From assembly GCF_030068505.1 (NCBI RefSeq), contig NZ_JAQOSO010000120.1, forward strand, positions 1-64,000: DNA of 64,000 nucleotides. Reading direction: 5' to 3'. This document shows, one piece after another, positions 28,926 to 36,942 of the stretch (the stretch's first letter is position 1; the number at the start of each line of letters is the position of its first letter). The notes beneath the pieces were generated by a model. It was given only the letters and a program-made list of their open reading frames with translations. It ran no database searches and was not told the DNA's origin. A program made the position numbers and the translations under genes. Origin of the DNA: Roseofilum capinflatum BLCC-M114. GTDB lineage: Bacteria > Cyanobacteriota > Cyanobacteriia > Cyanobacteriales > Desertifilaceae.

Positions 28926-29027
28926 ATTGACTTACATAATGTCTCATTTTTATTTAAATTGACTATATTTGCTTATCAAGAAGCACTCTAGACCTTTTCT
29001 GGGATAGATTTTAGCAGCAATAGAAGT

Positions 29028-29152
29028 AGTGTCGTGACCGCACTAAAATAGGGCATTAGCGTAGGGTGGGTTAGGCGGCTAAAACTTAGACTCTGACAGC
29101 AATCTATCAATCCGCCGTAACCCACCATTTTAGGGTTGTCACCACACGACTC
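29028..29152. mobile_element. MITE-like element with GTGTCGTGACCGC ends (copy 1)
   Basis: The left end AGTGTCGTGACCGCACTAAA and the right end (GTCACCACACGACTC read on the other strand GAGTCGTGTGGTGAC) are related inverted ends. The interior has a second inverted pair (GTGGGTTAGGCGG with CCGCCGTAACCCAC). The same left end occurs at 53510 and the same right end at 33676. It abuts the stop of hydrolase copy A, and the exact 1,245-bp duplication ends inside its right arm. Confidence 0.6.
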
Positions 29153-30382
29153 AACTAAAGGGCATCACACCATTGGGTTTGAATTGACTCAATACACTCC
29201 TCTAAATACTTGGTGTCGAGCCATCCCACATACCCGGCAAACCGGCATATATTTTGACGGTCAAAGAGATAAATATGGTGAACTTTGGCCACATTTACCA
29301 CATGGAATAAAACACCACTCCCATCGGATAAGGTGAGCTGAAGTTTAGGTTCATCGTTAATGTGTAGTTTCAGTTTATTCTCAGTCATTCCTTTAACGGT
29401 CTTTAATTCATCAATCACCCAATGCAGATAGGTTTGATCTAAAACACTCTGTATAGTCTTCTCTTGAATATGGGCAAAAATAAGTTCGGCAACCCTAGGA
29501 GACTGAAAATATCCTTTATGAGATTTACGGGCATCTAAAGCCATGGATGCCATATCTTGACCTAAAGAGCGTGCAGCCATGGCAACCATATTAATATCGG
29601 TCTCAACGTAAATATCTTGGACTTTTAAGTTATCTGTTGGCGTTAACTCGAAACTCGATTTTAAAGGATAGGCAATTAAATCAGAAGAAGCGATGAGATT
29701 GAGCCATTTTAGACCTGAATTCCCCTGTTTTTTGGAAAAGTCTTTCACCGATTGAGGGTTGACGGCTAACATAGTATTTAAGAAGAGAATCGGCGATCCC
29801 ATGGTCGTAATGGTTTTCAGGTTGACCATTCTTCGAGTGGGATTTTCTGATAGATGACGGATGATTCTGCGGATGGTATGGGCTGGATCATTGTTGGCAA
29901 ACCGGTCAGAAAATAAAATATCCCATAAGATGACTGTGCCTAGGGAATGGCAAATGATGTGCAGATCATCTTCTGTGGGATTCTCTTTGAGAAAATCAAT
30001 GAGTTGCTGGGCTAGGGTTTTGCGAATTTGTAACCCACGTTTGGGATTCAGATAGGTAAATAAATCTCCGGCAAATTGGGAGAGAAGGTCTTCTCTAAAA
30101 CTGCGATAGCGCAGAGAGTCCTTAATCTCAATTTGAGGATTTTCGCGTTTCAGAGTTTGTAAATCTTGATCGATATAATTCCAAACTTTTTGCATATCGC
30201 TGAGGGCATTTCCCCAAAAGCTGGCATAAAAGATGGGGGCAGGTTGGTTTAATTTTTGGCTGAGTTGTTTGAGGGACTTTTTGAGTGCATCAGCGTATTG
30301 AATATTCCGCGTGGCGACACCATGAATAAAGAAAATCAGCATAGGAACTCGATAGACCTGTACTCACAGTATTTAAGTATAC
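29138..30382. repeat. Long direct repeat of about 1,245 bp, left copy
   Basis: Bases 29138-30382 appear identical to 33676-34920 (constant offset 4,538) wherever I compared them, and the encoded 395-aa proteins are the same at every residue. Beyond the right edge another 34 bases still resemble each other at about three quarters of positions, then similarity ends. Left of the edge both copies continue into related MITE-like ends. Confidence 0.92.
29155..30342 (-). CDS. Alpha/beta-hydrolase (lipase/esterase-like), copy A
   Basis: The 395-aa protein starts with the strand MLIFFIHGVATRN and the oxyanion region, then carries the nucleophile elbow ICHSLGTVILWD (Ser near residue 152, G-x-S-x-G with Cys-His before Ser). 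The C-terminal 100 residues form a separate region (LKLHINDEPKLQLTLSDG, then HHIYLFDRQNICRFAGYVG). It lacks a signal peptide, so it is likely cytoplasmic. It follows the methyltransferase gene on the same strand and is identical to copy B at 33693-34880. Substrate is unknown. Confidence 0.85.
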   Translation of the reverse strand: MLIFFIHGVATRNIQYADALKKSLKQLSQKLNQPAPIFYASFWGNALSDMQKVWNYIDQDLQTLKRENPQIEIKDSLRYRSFREDLLSQFAGDLFTYLNPKRGLQIRKTLAQQLIDFLKENPTEDDLHIICHSLGTVILWDILFSDRFANNDPAHTIRRIIRHLSENPTRRMVNLKTITTMGSPILFLNTMLAVNPQSVKDFSKKQGNSGLKWLNLIASSDLIAYPLKSSFELTPTDNLKVQDIYVETDINMVAMAARSLGQDMASMALDARKSHKGYFQSPRVAELIFAHIQEKTIQSVLDQTYLHWVIDELKTVKGMTENKLKLHINDEPKLQLTLSDGSGVLFHVVNVAKVHHIYLFDRQNICRFAGYVGWLDTKYLEECIESIQTQWCDAL

Positions 30383-30472
30383 TCATTCTAGTCCCAACCT
30401 GCAAGATTTTTACTGGCGATCGCCTATCCCTGCGTCGGGAGTGTCTTTTTCACTCAACTTAGAAGCCCTTAA

Positions 30473-32029
30473 TCAGATCAAACTTTCCTTACCCTTAGAA
30501 ACGTTCTCCAGAATAACGCCAATTTCTATTGCAGTAACACTAGCCAGTTCTTTGGGTTCTATTTTGTGCATACCACCACCATATACACGCCCTTCATTAA
30601 GCATGACTTTACTTGCGATCTGATTCAAGGCTTTAAGCAAGCTTTTACTCAGCTCCGGGTTTTGATCAATTTCTTTTCTCAAACTTGGCTGGGGATAAAG
30701 GATTAAGTAGGAATTTGCAACAATTGCTTTGGAACGATTCAGGATAAAACGAAATGTTTTTTTACTTTGTTTATCAGAACGCCCAATATATGTGAAATAA
30801 AAAAGGCTTTCAGTCCTGCTTTCTTGGGAATACCAAATTTTACGACTTTTGCACAAATATCTTTCAGATACACCAGACTGAATGCCTTGATTAAGGTATA
30901 TGTATAGTGGAGGGTAAAGCCGTTTAACTTCATCAATAGGAAGGTTACAGTTTAATACAAACAAAGGGTTTTTAATGTCAGGAAAACCTTTTTTATCTGC
31001 CTTGACTTCAGTGGTATCTAAGTAGCGAGGACTGGGCAAGATTGGCCGGAACTGTTCAAGCGGCAAACCATGGATTTCAATTTGTTCGCGTGTGAGGATA
31101 AAAAATTTATTGTCACCTGTCGCAATACCACGCTTCACAGTAAAAAAATCGCCTAACTTTGGTGCATTGGTTTCTTCACGTTCCTTAAATAGTGGAAAGC
31201 GTGTCCATTTCTTTTCTGTTGCTAAAATCTCAAGGGGAACATTTTTTTCATCAGCAGGGTTATCAAGGGTTCCACCATAGGTAAACTTTACCTCGTGAGT
31301 TTTAGGGGGCTTTTTGTTCTTAAACCAAACAATCGCTGATGAAACAAGAGCATCATCAAATTGAACTTCATTAGGGTCAAATCGATGAATCTGGAGCAAA
31401 GTCACTTTATTCAGCAGATAATCTTTAATCGCTTGACCATAATTTACATCCATGAATTCACTGGGAATTAACCAACCAGCAATTCCATTTTTTTTCATCC
31501 ACGAGTGTGAAAGCACTATGAAATAGCAATAAAGACCAGACAATCCGGATAACTTTATATTTGCAACTGACAAAACTTCCGCTTGTAATCGTTTCTTTTG
31601 TCCATTAATATGATGGTGACGAACATATGGCGGATTGCAGACGATCAAATTGTATTTTTCAGCTTCATCAGGTGGCTTTTGTTTTGTAAAGTCTGCTAAT
31701 TGGTAATTGAGTTTGGTTTTTGACCAAAACTCACATGCAGGTTTTCCATAGTGTTCGTCAATTTCGTAACCAGTTGAAAGTTCAATCTGTTTTGAAGGGA
31801 ATACAGTGTTTAATGCACTGTACAATGAACCTGTACCAAAAGCCGGATCGAGAAAGCGAACTTTACTGTATTTCGGCATAATTTTCTTTGCATGAGTCAG
31901 CATATCCTTAGCAAGGGTAATAGGTGTTGAAAACTGCCCCATAGCATTTCGTTCCTCTTGCGTTTTCAAGCTATCCAGTTTAGCTTGTAATACCTGACGC
32001 TCACTTTCAAGTTGATCAAAAATTTTCAT
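30473..32029 (-). CDS. Eco57I/XamI-type N6-adenine DNA methyltransferase
   Basis: The 518-aa protein is the modification subunit. Motif I is LDPAFGTGSLYSAL (SAM binding), motif IV is VCNPPYVRHHH, and the N-terminal TPITLAKDML helix is typical of class gamma methyltransferases. The C-terminal half looks like a target-recognition region. The start lies 2 bases behind the stop of the nuclease gene, so the two are translationally linked. No nuclease domain is fused. It is expected to protect the host at the site cut by the partner. Confidence 0.88.
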   Translation of the reverse strand: MKIFDQLESERQVLQAKLDSLKTQEERNAMGQFSTPITLAKDMLTHAKKIMPKYSKVRFLDPAFGTGSLYSALNTVFPSKQIELSTGYEIDEHYGKPACEFWSKTKLNYQLADFTKQKPPDEAEKYNLIVCNPPYVRHHHINGQKKRLQAEVLSVANIKLSGLSGLYCYFIVLSHSWMKKNGIAGWLIPSEFMDVNYGQAIKDYLLNKVTLLQIHRFDPNEVQFDDALVSSAIVWFKNKKPPKTHEVKFTYGGTLDNPADEKNVPLEILATEKKWTRFPLFKEREETNAPKLGDFFTVKRGIATGDNKFFILTREQIEIHGLPLEQFRPILPSPRYLDTTEVKADKKGFPDIKNPLFVLNCNLPIDEVKRLYPPLYIYLNQGIQSGVSERYLCKSRKIWYSQESRTESLFYFTYIGRSDKQSKKTFRFILNRSKAIVANSYLILYPQPSLRKEIDQNPELSKSLLKALNQIASKVMLNEGRVYGGGMHKIEPKELASVTAIEIGVILENVSKGKESLI

Positions 32030-32031
32030 TG

Positions 32032-32991
32032 TTACAAACCCAAAGATGCCATGTCGTCAATTCGGTGTTCCCATACCCAATCAATACCTTCAGCCGCTTC
32101 ATAGCCAAGATAACCTGAATCAAAATAACCGCACAAAAATAAGTTAAAGGAAATTTTTTCACCATAAGTTTTGCGAAGTTGTTGTATTTTGACAGCCTCT
32201 TCCTTTCGCCGTTTATTTGTGTTCGTAAAATCACCAGCAGACTTTGCTTCAAATAGTTCTGGAAAATCCCCCTTTTGAGCATCTTTACGCATGATAACGG
32301 CATCAACAGGTATATTGACCTGTTTGCCACCAGCCAGTATTACAGGGATGTTGAAGCGAAATGAAAACGTACCTTTCGGCATCGAAAGGAAATCTTCTGC
32401 TTCACCAGGTTCAATTTCACGATAACCACGGGCTTCAAGCCACTGTTTAATGGCAGCCAATTGGCGCTGTTCTTGAGCATTTCTAATGATTGGGTCAACG
32501 ACTGAACCACAGAGACGGTCAGCAATGATGGTTGACGCACGGTAAATTTCTTCTTTCGTACCTTTATCGCCACGTTCCTTCCACACAAAAATATCAGGGT
32601 CAGCCATTTTTGTGATAATCTGCCCGATCATTTCAAGCTGTTCTGTTAATTGAGGTTGCTTCATCTTCGGGGAAACACGGTTGTTAAGTTCCATATTCTT
32701 CACCAAGTTAGAAGATATACCCGCTAGACCCACAAGCCGATCGCGTGCAATTGGTGGACAAGTCGTCATACGAAGCATTGCCAATACAGAAGGATGCTTC
32801 TGAAGAGTTTCAGGGCGAATGTTAGTCAAGTTTTCAGTCCATTGAAGAGCTTGTTCAACCTGCTTTGTGGTTTCAAGGCGAGTGTCCCTAAATGCCTTGG
32901 GTGCAAAAGTCATAAACCAGTAATTGTAAAAATCAATTGACTGGGCAACGTCAGATTTCCACAAGTCTACTTTATCTCGATTAACTGCCAC
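32032..32991 (-). CDS. XamI-family type II restriction endonuclease
   Basis: The 319-aa protein resembles the XamI restriction endonuclease family (RE_XamI). The C-terminal catalytic core is visible as FPELFEAKSAGDFTNTNKRRKEEA, holding an E-x-K type motif after an upstream acidic DAVIMRKD, typical of PD-(D/E)xK nucleases. XamI itself cuts GTCGAC; whether this enzyme shares the site is inference. It is upstream of its methyltransferase in one operon; no controller (C) protein is visible. Confidence 0.85.
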   Translation of the reverse strand: MAVNRDKVDLWKSDVAQSIDFYNYWFMTFAPKAFRDTRLETTKQVEQALQWTENLTNIRPETLQKHPSVLAMLRMTTCPPIARDRLVGLAGISSNLVKNMELNNRVSPKMKQPQLTEQLEMIGQIITKMADPDIFVWKERGDKGTKEEIYRASTIIADRLCGSVVDPIIRNAQEQRQLAAIKQWLEARGYREIEPGEAEDFLSMPKGTFSFRFNIPVILAGGKQVNIPVDAVIMRKDAQKGDFPELFEAKSAGDFTNTNKRRKEEAVKIQQLRKTYGEKISFNLFLCGYFDSGYLGYEAAEGIDWVWEHRIDDMASLGL

Positions 32992-33035
32992 GATCCTCTA
33001 CTTTCCGATTTCTTATACTTTTATAGCATTCGCTT

Positions 33036-33446
33036 TTAAATACCGTTAACACAACTTCTTTGAGGTTGGATAGCTATTCCCTCGATAGCGATAGCACTGT
33101 AGGAGCCTTTCCAGTTCTTGACCTCAATGATGAAGATGCCACCAGGCCCAATGAGGAGGATATCAATTTCGGTTGGTTTGCCTGAAGTTCCGGGGATGAT
33201 TGCGTTTTGGAACATTCCCCAGGTATTAGGTAGTTTTGCTAATCTTGTTGAGATTTGGCTTTCCCCCATGAAGCCTTTGAGATCCTTACCAAACTGTTGG
33301 AATTCATAGAATGTCTCTCCGATCATGCCAAAGAATCCGTTACCCATAGCCTCTCTGACTGTTTCGCGGCGCTGGTCTACTTTGCGATCGACTTCCCTTT
33401 TGAAGGCGGCTTTCAGTTCTGGGGAGTTTTGTCGATAGACTATCAT
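33036..33446 (-). pseudogene. Truncated NERD-domain (nuclease-related) protein gene
   Basis: The first 118 residues are a typical cyanobacterial NERD protein: a basic helical start (MIVYRQNSPELKAAFKREVD), then GKPTEIDILLIGPGGIFIIEV and KNWKGSY with the conserved D and K of the nuclease-like core. The usual continuation after NWKGSYS is missing; instead 18 unrelated residues (ending PQRSCVNGI) lead to a stop at 33036. The break lies about 45 bases from the nuclease start, consistent with insertion of the restriction-modification genes into this gene. A short functional protein cannot be excluded. Confidence 0.7.
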
Positions 33447-33589
33447 ATCTTTACCCTGGTGGTTGGTGGTTGGTTATTATTTTACACCTTCGCAGACATG
33501 AATGTGCGGTAGTTAGTAATGTAATTAGTACCCTGTGCTTGCGCTAACGAACCCTACTGGACTGTTTCAGCTAAAATAGGACAATAGGT

Positions 33590-33690
33590 TTTCTGGAGTG
33601 CGAGCGTCTCGCTCGCTAGGGAACATAACAGCGAGCAAGATGCTCGCACTCCTCTATTGCCTCATTGTTCGTGCGGTCACCACACGACTC
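33590..33690. repeat. Dispersed repeat with GCGAGCAAGATGCTCGC palindrome and MITE end
   Basis: The palindrome AGCGAGCAAGATGCTCGCAC also occurs at about 49867-49900, 49928 and 53611, and a variant GCGGGCAAGATGCCCGCAC at 37190 and 61799. The right end CTCTATTGCCTCATTGTTCG then GTGCGGTCACCACACGAC repeats the end of the element at 53510-53670. It forms the downstream flank of hydrolase copy B. Confidence 0.6.
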
Positions 33691-34920
33691 AACTAAAGGG
33701 CATCACACCATTGGGTTTGAATTGACTCAATACACTCCTCTAAATACTTGGTGTCGAGCCATCCCACATACCCGGCAAACCGGCATATATTTTGACGGTC
33801 AAAGAGATAAATATGGTGAACTTTGGCCACATTTACCACATGGAATAAAACACCACTCCCATCGGATAAGGTGAGCTGAAGTTTAGGTTCATCGTTAATG
33901 TGTAGTTTCAGTTTATTCTCAGTCATTCCTTTAACGGTCTTTAATTCATCAATCACCCAATGCAGATAGGTTTGATCTAAAACACTCTGTATAGTCTTCT
34001 CTTGAATATGGGCAAAAATAAGTTCGGCAACCCTAGGAGACTGAAAATATCCTTTATGAGATTTACGGGCATCTAAAGCCATGGATGCCATATCTTGACC
34101 TAAAGAGCGTGCAGCCATGGCAACCATATTAATATCGGTCTCAACGTAAATATCTTGGACTTTTAAGTTATCTGTTGGCGTTAACTCGAAACTCGATTTT
34201 AAAGGATAGGCAATTAAATCAGAAGAAGCGATGAGATTGAGCCATTTTAGACCTGAATTCCCCTGTTTTTTGGAAAAGTCTTTCACCGATTGAGGGTTGA
34301 CGGCTAACATAGTATTTAAGAAGAGAATCGGCGATCCCATGGTCGTAATGGTTTTCAGGTTGACCATTCTTCGAGTGGGATTTTCTGATAGATGACGGAT
34401 GATTCTGCGGATGGTATGGGCTGGATCATTGTTGGCAAACCGGTCAGAAAATAAAATATCCCATAAGATGACTGTGCCTAGGGAATGGCAAATGATGTGC
34501 AGATCATCTTCTGTGGGATTCTCTTTGAGAAAATCAATGAGTTGCTGGGCTAGGGTTTTGCGAATTTGTAACCCACGTTTGGGATTCAGATAGGTAAATA
34601 AATCTCCGGCAAATTGGGAGAGAAGGTCTTCTCTAAAACTGCGATAGCGCAGAGAGTCCTTAATCTCAATTTGAGGATTTTCGCGTTTCAGAGTTTGTAA
34701 ATCTTGATCGATATAATTCCAAACTTTTTGCATATCGCTGAGGGCATTTCCCCAAAAGCTGGCATAAAAGATGGGGGCAGGTTGGTTTAATTTTTGGCTG
34801 AGTTGTTTGAGGGACTTTTTGAGTGCATCAGCGTATTGAATATTCCGCGTGGCGACACCATGAATAAAGAAAATCAGCATAGGAACTCGATAGACCTGTA
34901 CTCACAGTATTTAAGTATAC
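33676..34920. repeat. Long direct repeat of about 1,245 bp, right copy
   Basis: This is the partner of 29138-30382. Identity ends at GTATAC (34920), where copy A continues TCATTCTAGTCCC and copy B AGATTATAGTCCC. Both retain a diverged 34-base similarity after this point. The copies are in the same orientation and enclose 3,293 bases with the restriction-modification genes. Confidence 0.92.
33693..34880 (-). CDS. Alpha/beta-hydrolase (lipase/esterase-like), copy B
   Basis: This 395-aa protein is identical in sequence to copy A at 29155-30342. The hydrolase elbow CHSLGTVI, the N-terminal HGVATRN and the separate C-terminal domain are the same. It is upstream (on the minus strand) of the truncated NERD gene. 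Two intact identical copies suggest recent duplication or gene conversion. Confidence 0.85.
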   Translation of the reverse strand: MLIFFIHGVATRNIQYADALKKSLKQLSQKLNQPAPIFYASFWGNALSDMQKVWNYIDQDLQTLKRENPQIEIKDSLRYRSFREDLLSQFAGDLFTYLNPKRGLQIRKTLAQQLIDFLKENPTEDDLHIICHSLGTVILWDILFSDRFANNDPAHTIRRIIRHLSENPTRRMVNLKTITTMGSPILFLNTMLAVNPQSVKDFSKKQGNSGLKWLNLIASSDLIAYPLKSSFELTPTDNLKVQDIYVETDINMVAMAARSLGQDMASMALDARKSHKGYFQSPRVAELIFAHIQEKTIQSVLDQTYLHWVIDELKTVKGMTENKLKLHINDEPKLQLTLSDGSGVLFHVVNVAKVHHIYLFDRQNICRFAGYVGWLDTKYLEECIESIQTQWCDAL

Positions 34921-35057
34921 AGATTATAGTCCCAAAATACAAGATTTCTACTCATCAGATTTACTGGGTACTGATGACCATTACATGCATCTCAGCGATC
35001 GCCTAAAGTCCTATAGTTATGTGGTTGGTGAGGGGGTTGCGAGCTGTCAAGGCAGGG

Positions 35058-35201
35058 TTAGAAAAGCTGAGTGACAACTAGGGGATTTTGATGAAGTGAT
35101 AATTTAGTGGTGTTCACTTCAGAGAAGGAGCTTTGACAGATAGCGATCGCCAGGGTAACGATCAGTGCTTCAATGATCATTGAGAGTTTCTTCGATTGCA
35201 T
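35058..35201 (-). CDS. Possible small protein with signal-like N-terminus, 47 aa
   Basis: An ATG at 35201 opens 47 codons. The peptide begins MQSKKLSMIIEALIVTLAIA, a positively charged start followed by a hydrophobic stretch, and then ICQSSFSEV, as in a small exported or membrane peptide. A GAGG sequence lies about 8 bases upstream. No family is known to me; the frame may be chance. Confidence 0.3.
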   Translation of the reverse strand: MQSKKLSMIIEALIVTLAIAICQSSFSEVNTTKLSLHQNPLVVTQLF

Positions 35202-35490
35202 GGCTTCCACCTCACTCCGTGTAAAATTACATCAGCATAGATCACCCTTTTGTTGCTAGATGTGTAGCTCCTATCATTAGAATATCCAAAATTTTCCCAA
35301 TATTCCTCCAGGAAATTACTATATTTTTATCATTATTTTATGTTCAAGATTTATTCGTGTTCCTCCAGGTTGTCCGTAATTCTCCGATCGGCTACTCATC
35401 TTTATAAAAGATTTAGCTTTGCGCTAAAATCTGACCATTGCAGTTTGCACGAGAAGGCTCAACACTCTACTGTCTCCTGTTTCTGCTTCA

Positions 35491-35520
35491 ATCCCCCCTA
35501 GGGGGATGTTACCCTAGGAG
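35491..35520 (+). promoter_or_regulatory. Hairpin next to the ribosome-binding site of the chelatase gene
   Basis: ATCCCCC (35491-35497) pairs with GGGGGAT (35501-35507) across a three-base loop, and the ribosome-binding site CTAGGAG follows at 35514-35520. The site repeats CCCTAGG of the hairpin region, so alternative pairing that hides it is possible. No T-run follows, so it is not a terminator. Whether it regulates is inference. Confidence 0.35.
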
Positions 35521-35528
35521 AATCCGAT

Positions 35529-36710
35529 TTGAAACCCACTGAGGAAACTACCGTGGTTGCAACTCCAGAAAAATACTCAGAACAACAATCTGTTGGCGAT
35601 CGCCAAGCGCCTCGCGTCGCGGTTCTGCTAATGGGCTATGGTGAAGTAGAAAGTTATGACGACTTTGCCAACTATAACGAACAAGCCCTAAATCTTCTCA
35701 CCGCTAAGTTTGCGCCGGTTCCCACTTGGATCTATCCCCCCTTAGCCAAACTCTTAGCGATGTTCGATCTCCATGAATGGAGTCATCAGCATGGCAACTT
35801 CATTTCCCCCCACAATGCCATCTTCGAGCGTCAACGAGCCGGAATTGAGCAACACCTCCAGGAAAAATGGGGCGATCGCATTAAAGTGTTTAAAGCCTTT
35901 AACTTTTGCGCTCCCTTTCTTCCCGCTCAAGTCCTAGAGCAAATTCAAGCAGAAGGGTTTGATAAACTGCTTATTTATCCCCTGTTGGTCGTTGACTCTA
36001 TTTTCACCAGTGGCATCGCCGTCGAGCAAGTCAACCAAGCTCTCGCGAAAGATGAGGGGAGCCAACATTGGGTCACAGGAGAGCGCTATATTCCCTCCTT
36101 TTACAACGAACCCGACTATATCAACCTGATGGCGCAATTGGTTGAGGAAAAAATCGCCCAGAAATTACGCGATCGCATTTTACCCTCCCAAATTGGCATC
36201 GTTTTAATGAATCATGGTTGTCCTCACAAAGCCAAAGGCTTCACCTCTGGCATTACCGAGAGCCAAACCCTCTATGAATTAGTGCGGGAAAAACTCATTT
36301 ACAAATATCCCCTAATTTCCGTGGGTTGGCTCAACCACGATACCCCTCTGATTGAATGGACTCAGCCCAATGCACAACTAGCAGCAGAAAACCTGATTCA
36401 GTTAGGTGCAAAGGCCGTGATCTTTATGCCCATTGGTTTCGTCACCGAAAACCACGAAACCCTACTCGATGTCGAGCATATTATTGAAGCCTTGCAGCGT
36501 CAATACTCCGATATCAACTATATTCAAATGGAGTGCGCCAACGATCATCCAGAATTCCTGCATATGGCGGCCCATTGGGCAGATTCTCACATCGAAGATT
36601 TACTCTCAGAAGAAGCCTTAGCCGTGAATACCCAACTGGGTGTTGAGCATCATCACCACCACCATCATCATCACGATCACGATCATGGCCATCATCACCA
36701 TCATCATTAA
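35529..36710 (+). CDS. HemH-family (ferrochelatase-like) protein with C-terminal His-rich tail
   Basis: The 393-aa protein shows a type II chelatase architecture: VAVLLMGYGEVESYDDF near the start, LPAQVLEQI and the second half with LMNHGCPHKAKGFTSGITES and IFMPIGFVTENHETLLDVEH, resembling HemH conserved His and Glu positions (NHETLLDVEH). Standard cyanobacterial ferrochelatase has a CAB-like tail; this one instead ends in about 20 residues nearly all His with Asp. The start is a TTG at 35529 supported by AGGAG 8 bases before it. Metal (Fe, Co or Ni) and tetrapyrrole are unknown. Confidence 0.75.
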   Translation: MKPTEETTVVATPEKYSEQQSVGDRQAPRVAVLLMGYGEVESYDDFANYNEQALNLLTAKFAPVPTWIYPPLAKLLAMFDLHEWSHQHGNFISPHNAIFERQRAGIEQHLQEKWGDRIKVFKAFNFCAPFLPAQVLEQIQAEGFDKLLIYPLLVVDSIFTSGIAVEQVNQALAKDEGSQHWVTGERYIPSFYNEPDYINLMAQLVEEKIAQKLRDRILPSQIGIVLMNHGCPHKAKGFTSGITESQTLYELVREKLIYKYPLISVGWLNHDTPLIEWTQPNAQLAAENLIQLGAKAVIFMPIGFVTENHETLLDVEHIIEALQRQYSDINYIQMECANDHPEFLHMAAHWADSHIEDLLSEEALAVNTQLGVEHHHHHHHHHDHDHGHHHHHH

Positions 36711-36716
36711 TTACAG

Positions 36717-36741
36717 CTAGGCAATAGGCAATAGGCAATAG
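36717..36741. repeat. Heptameric short tandem repeat (GGCAATA)
   Basis: Three consecutive GGCAATA units start directly behind the chelatase stop. Same type as the arrays at 56506 and 41372. Confidence 0.75.
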
Positions 36742-36797
36742 CTTGTAGTGCTTAGGGTCTAAGGCTTCAAGCTGTACTTCATAGAAGAGAGAAACGC

Positions 36798-36941
36798 TAT
36801 ATAGCAAACCTAAATGAGTTATGTAATGGCTGCCCCTCATCCCCCAGCCCCGAGAAGGGGAGCAGAAGTCCCTCTCCCGTGGGAGAGGGATATAGGGAGA
36901 GGGCATTTCCAGTTGCACAACTCATTGAGACTAGCTATATA
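36798..36941. mobile_element. MITE-like element, TATAGC...AATGAGTT family (copy 1)
   Basis: The left end (TATATAGCAAACCTAAATGA then GTT) and right end (AACTCATTGAGACTAGCTATATA) share inverted TATAGC and AATGAGTT parts. The interior has the common cyanobacterial segment CCCTCTCCCGTGGGAGAGGG. A second copy is at 39967-40188. It has no coding capacity. Confidence 0.65.
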
Positions 36942-36942
36942 C

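Larger units (their letters stand above)
34881..35528. other. Intergenic region between hydrolase copy B and the chelatase gene
   Basis: These about 650 bases contain one plausible small frame (35058-35201, minus strand) and, near the chelatase, the hairpin described separately. The 34 bases after 34920 are similar to those after 30382. Otherwise I see no gene or structured repeat. Confidence 0.4.

Noticed and set aside
29138-34920. Composite transposon
   Set aside because: The repeated ends encode a hydrolase, not a transposase, and no IS gene was found.
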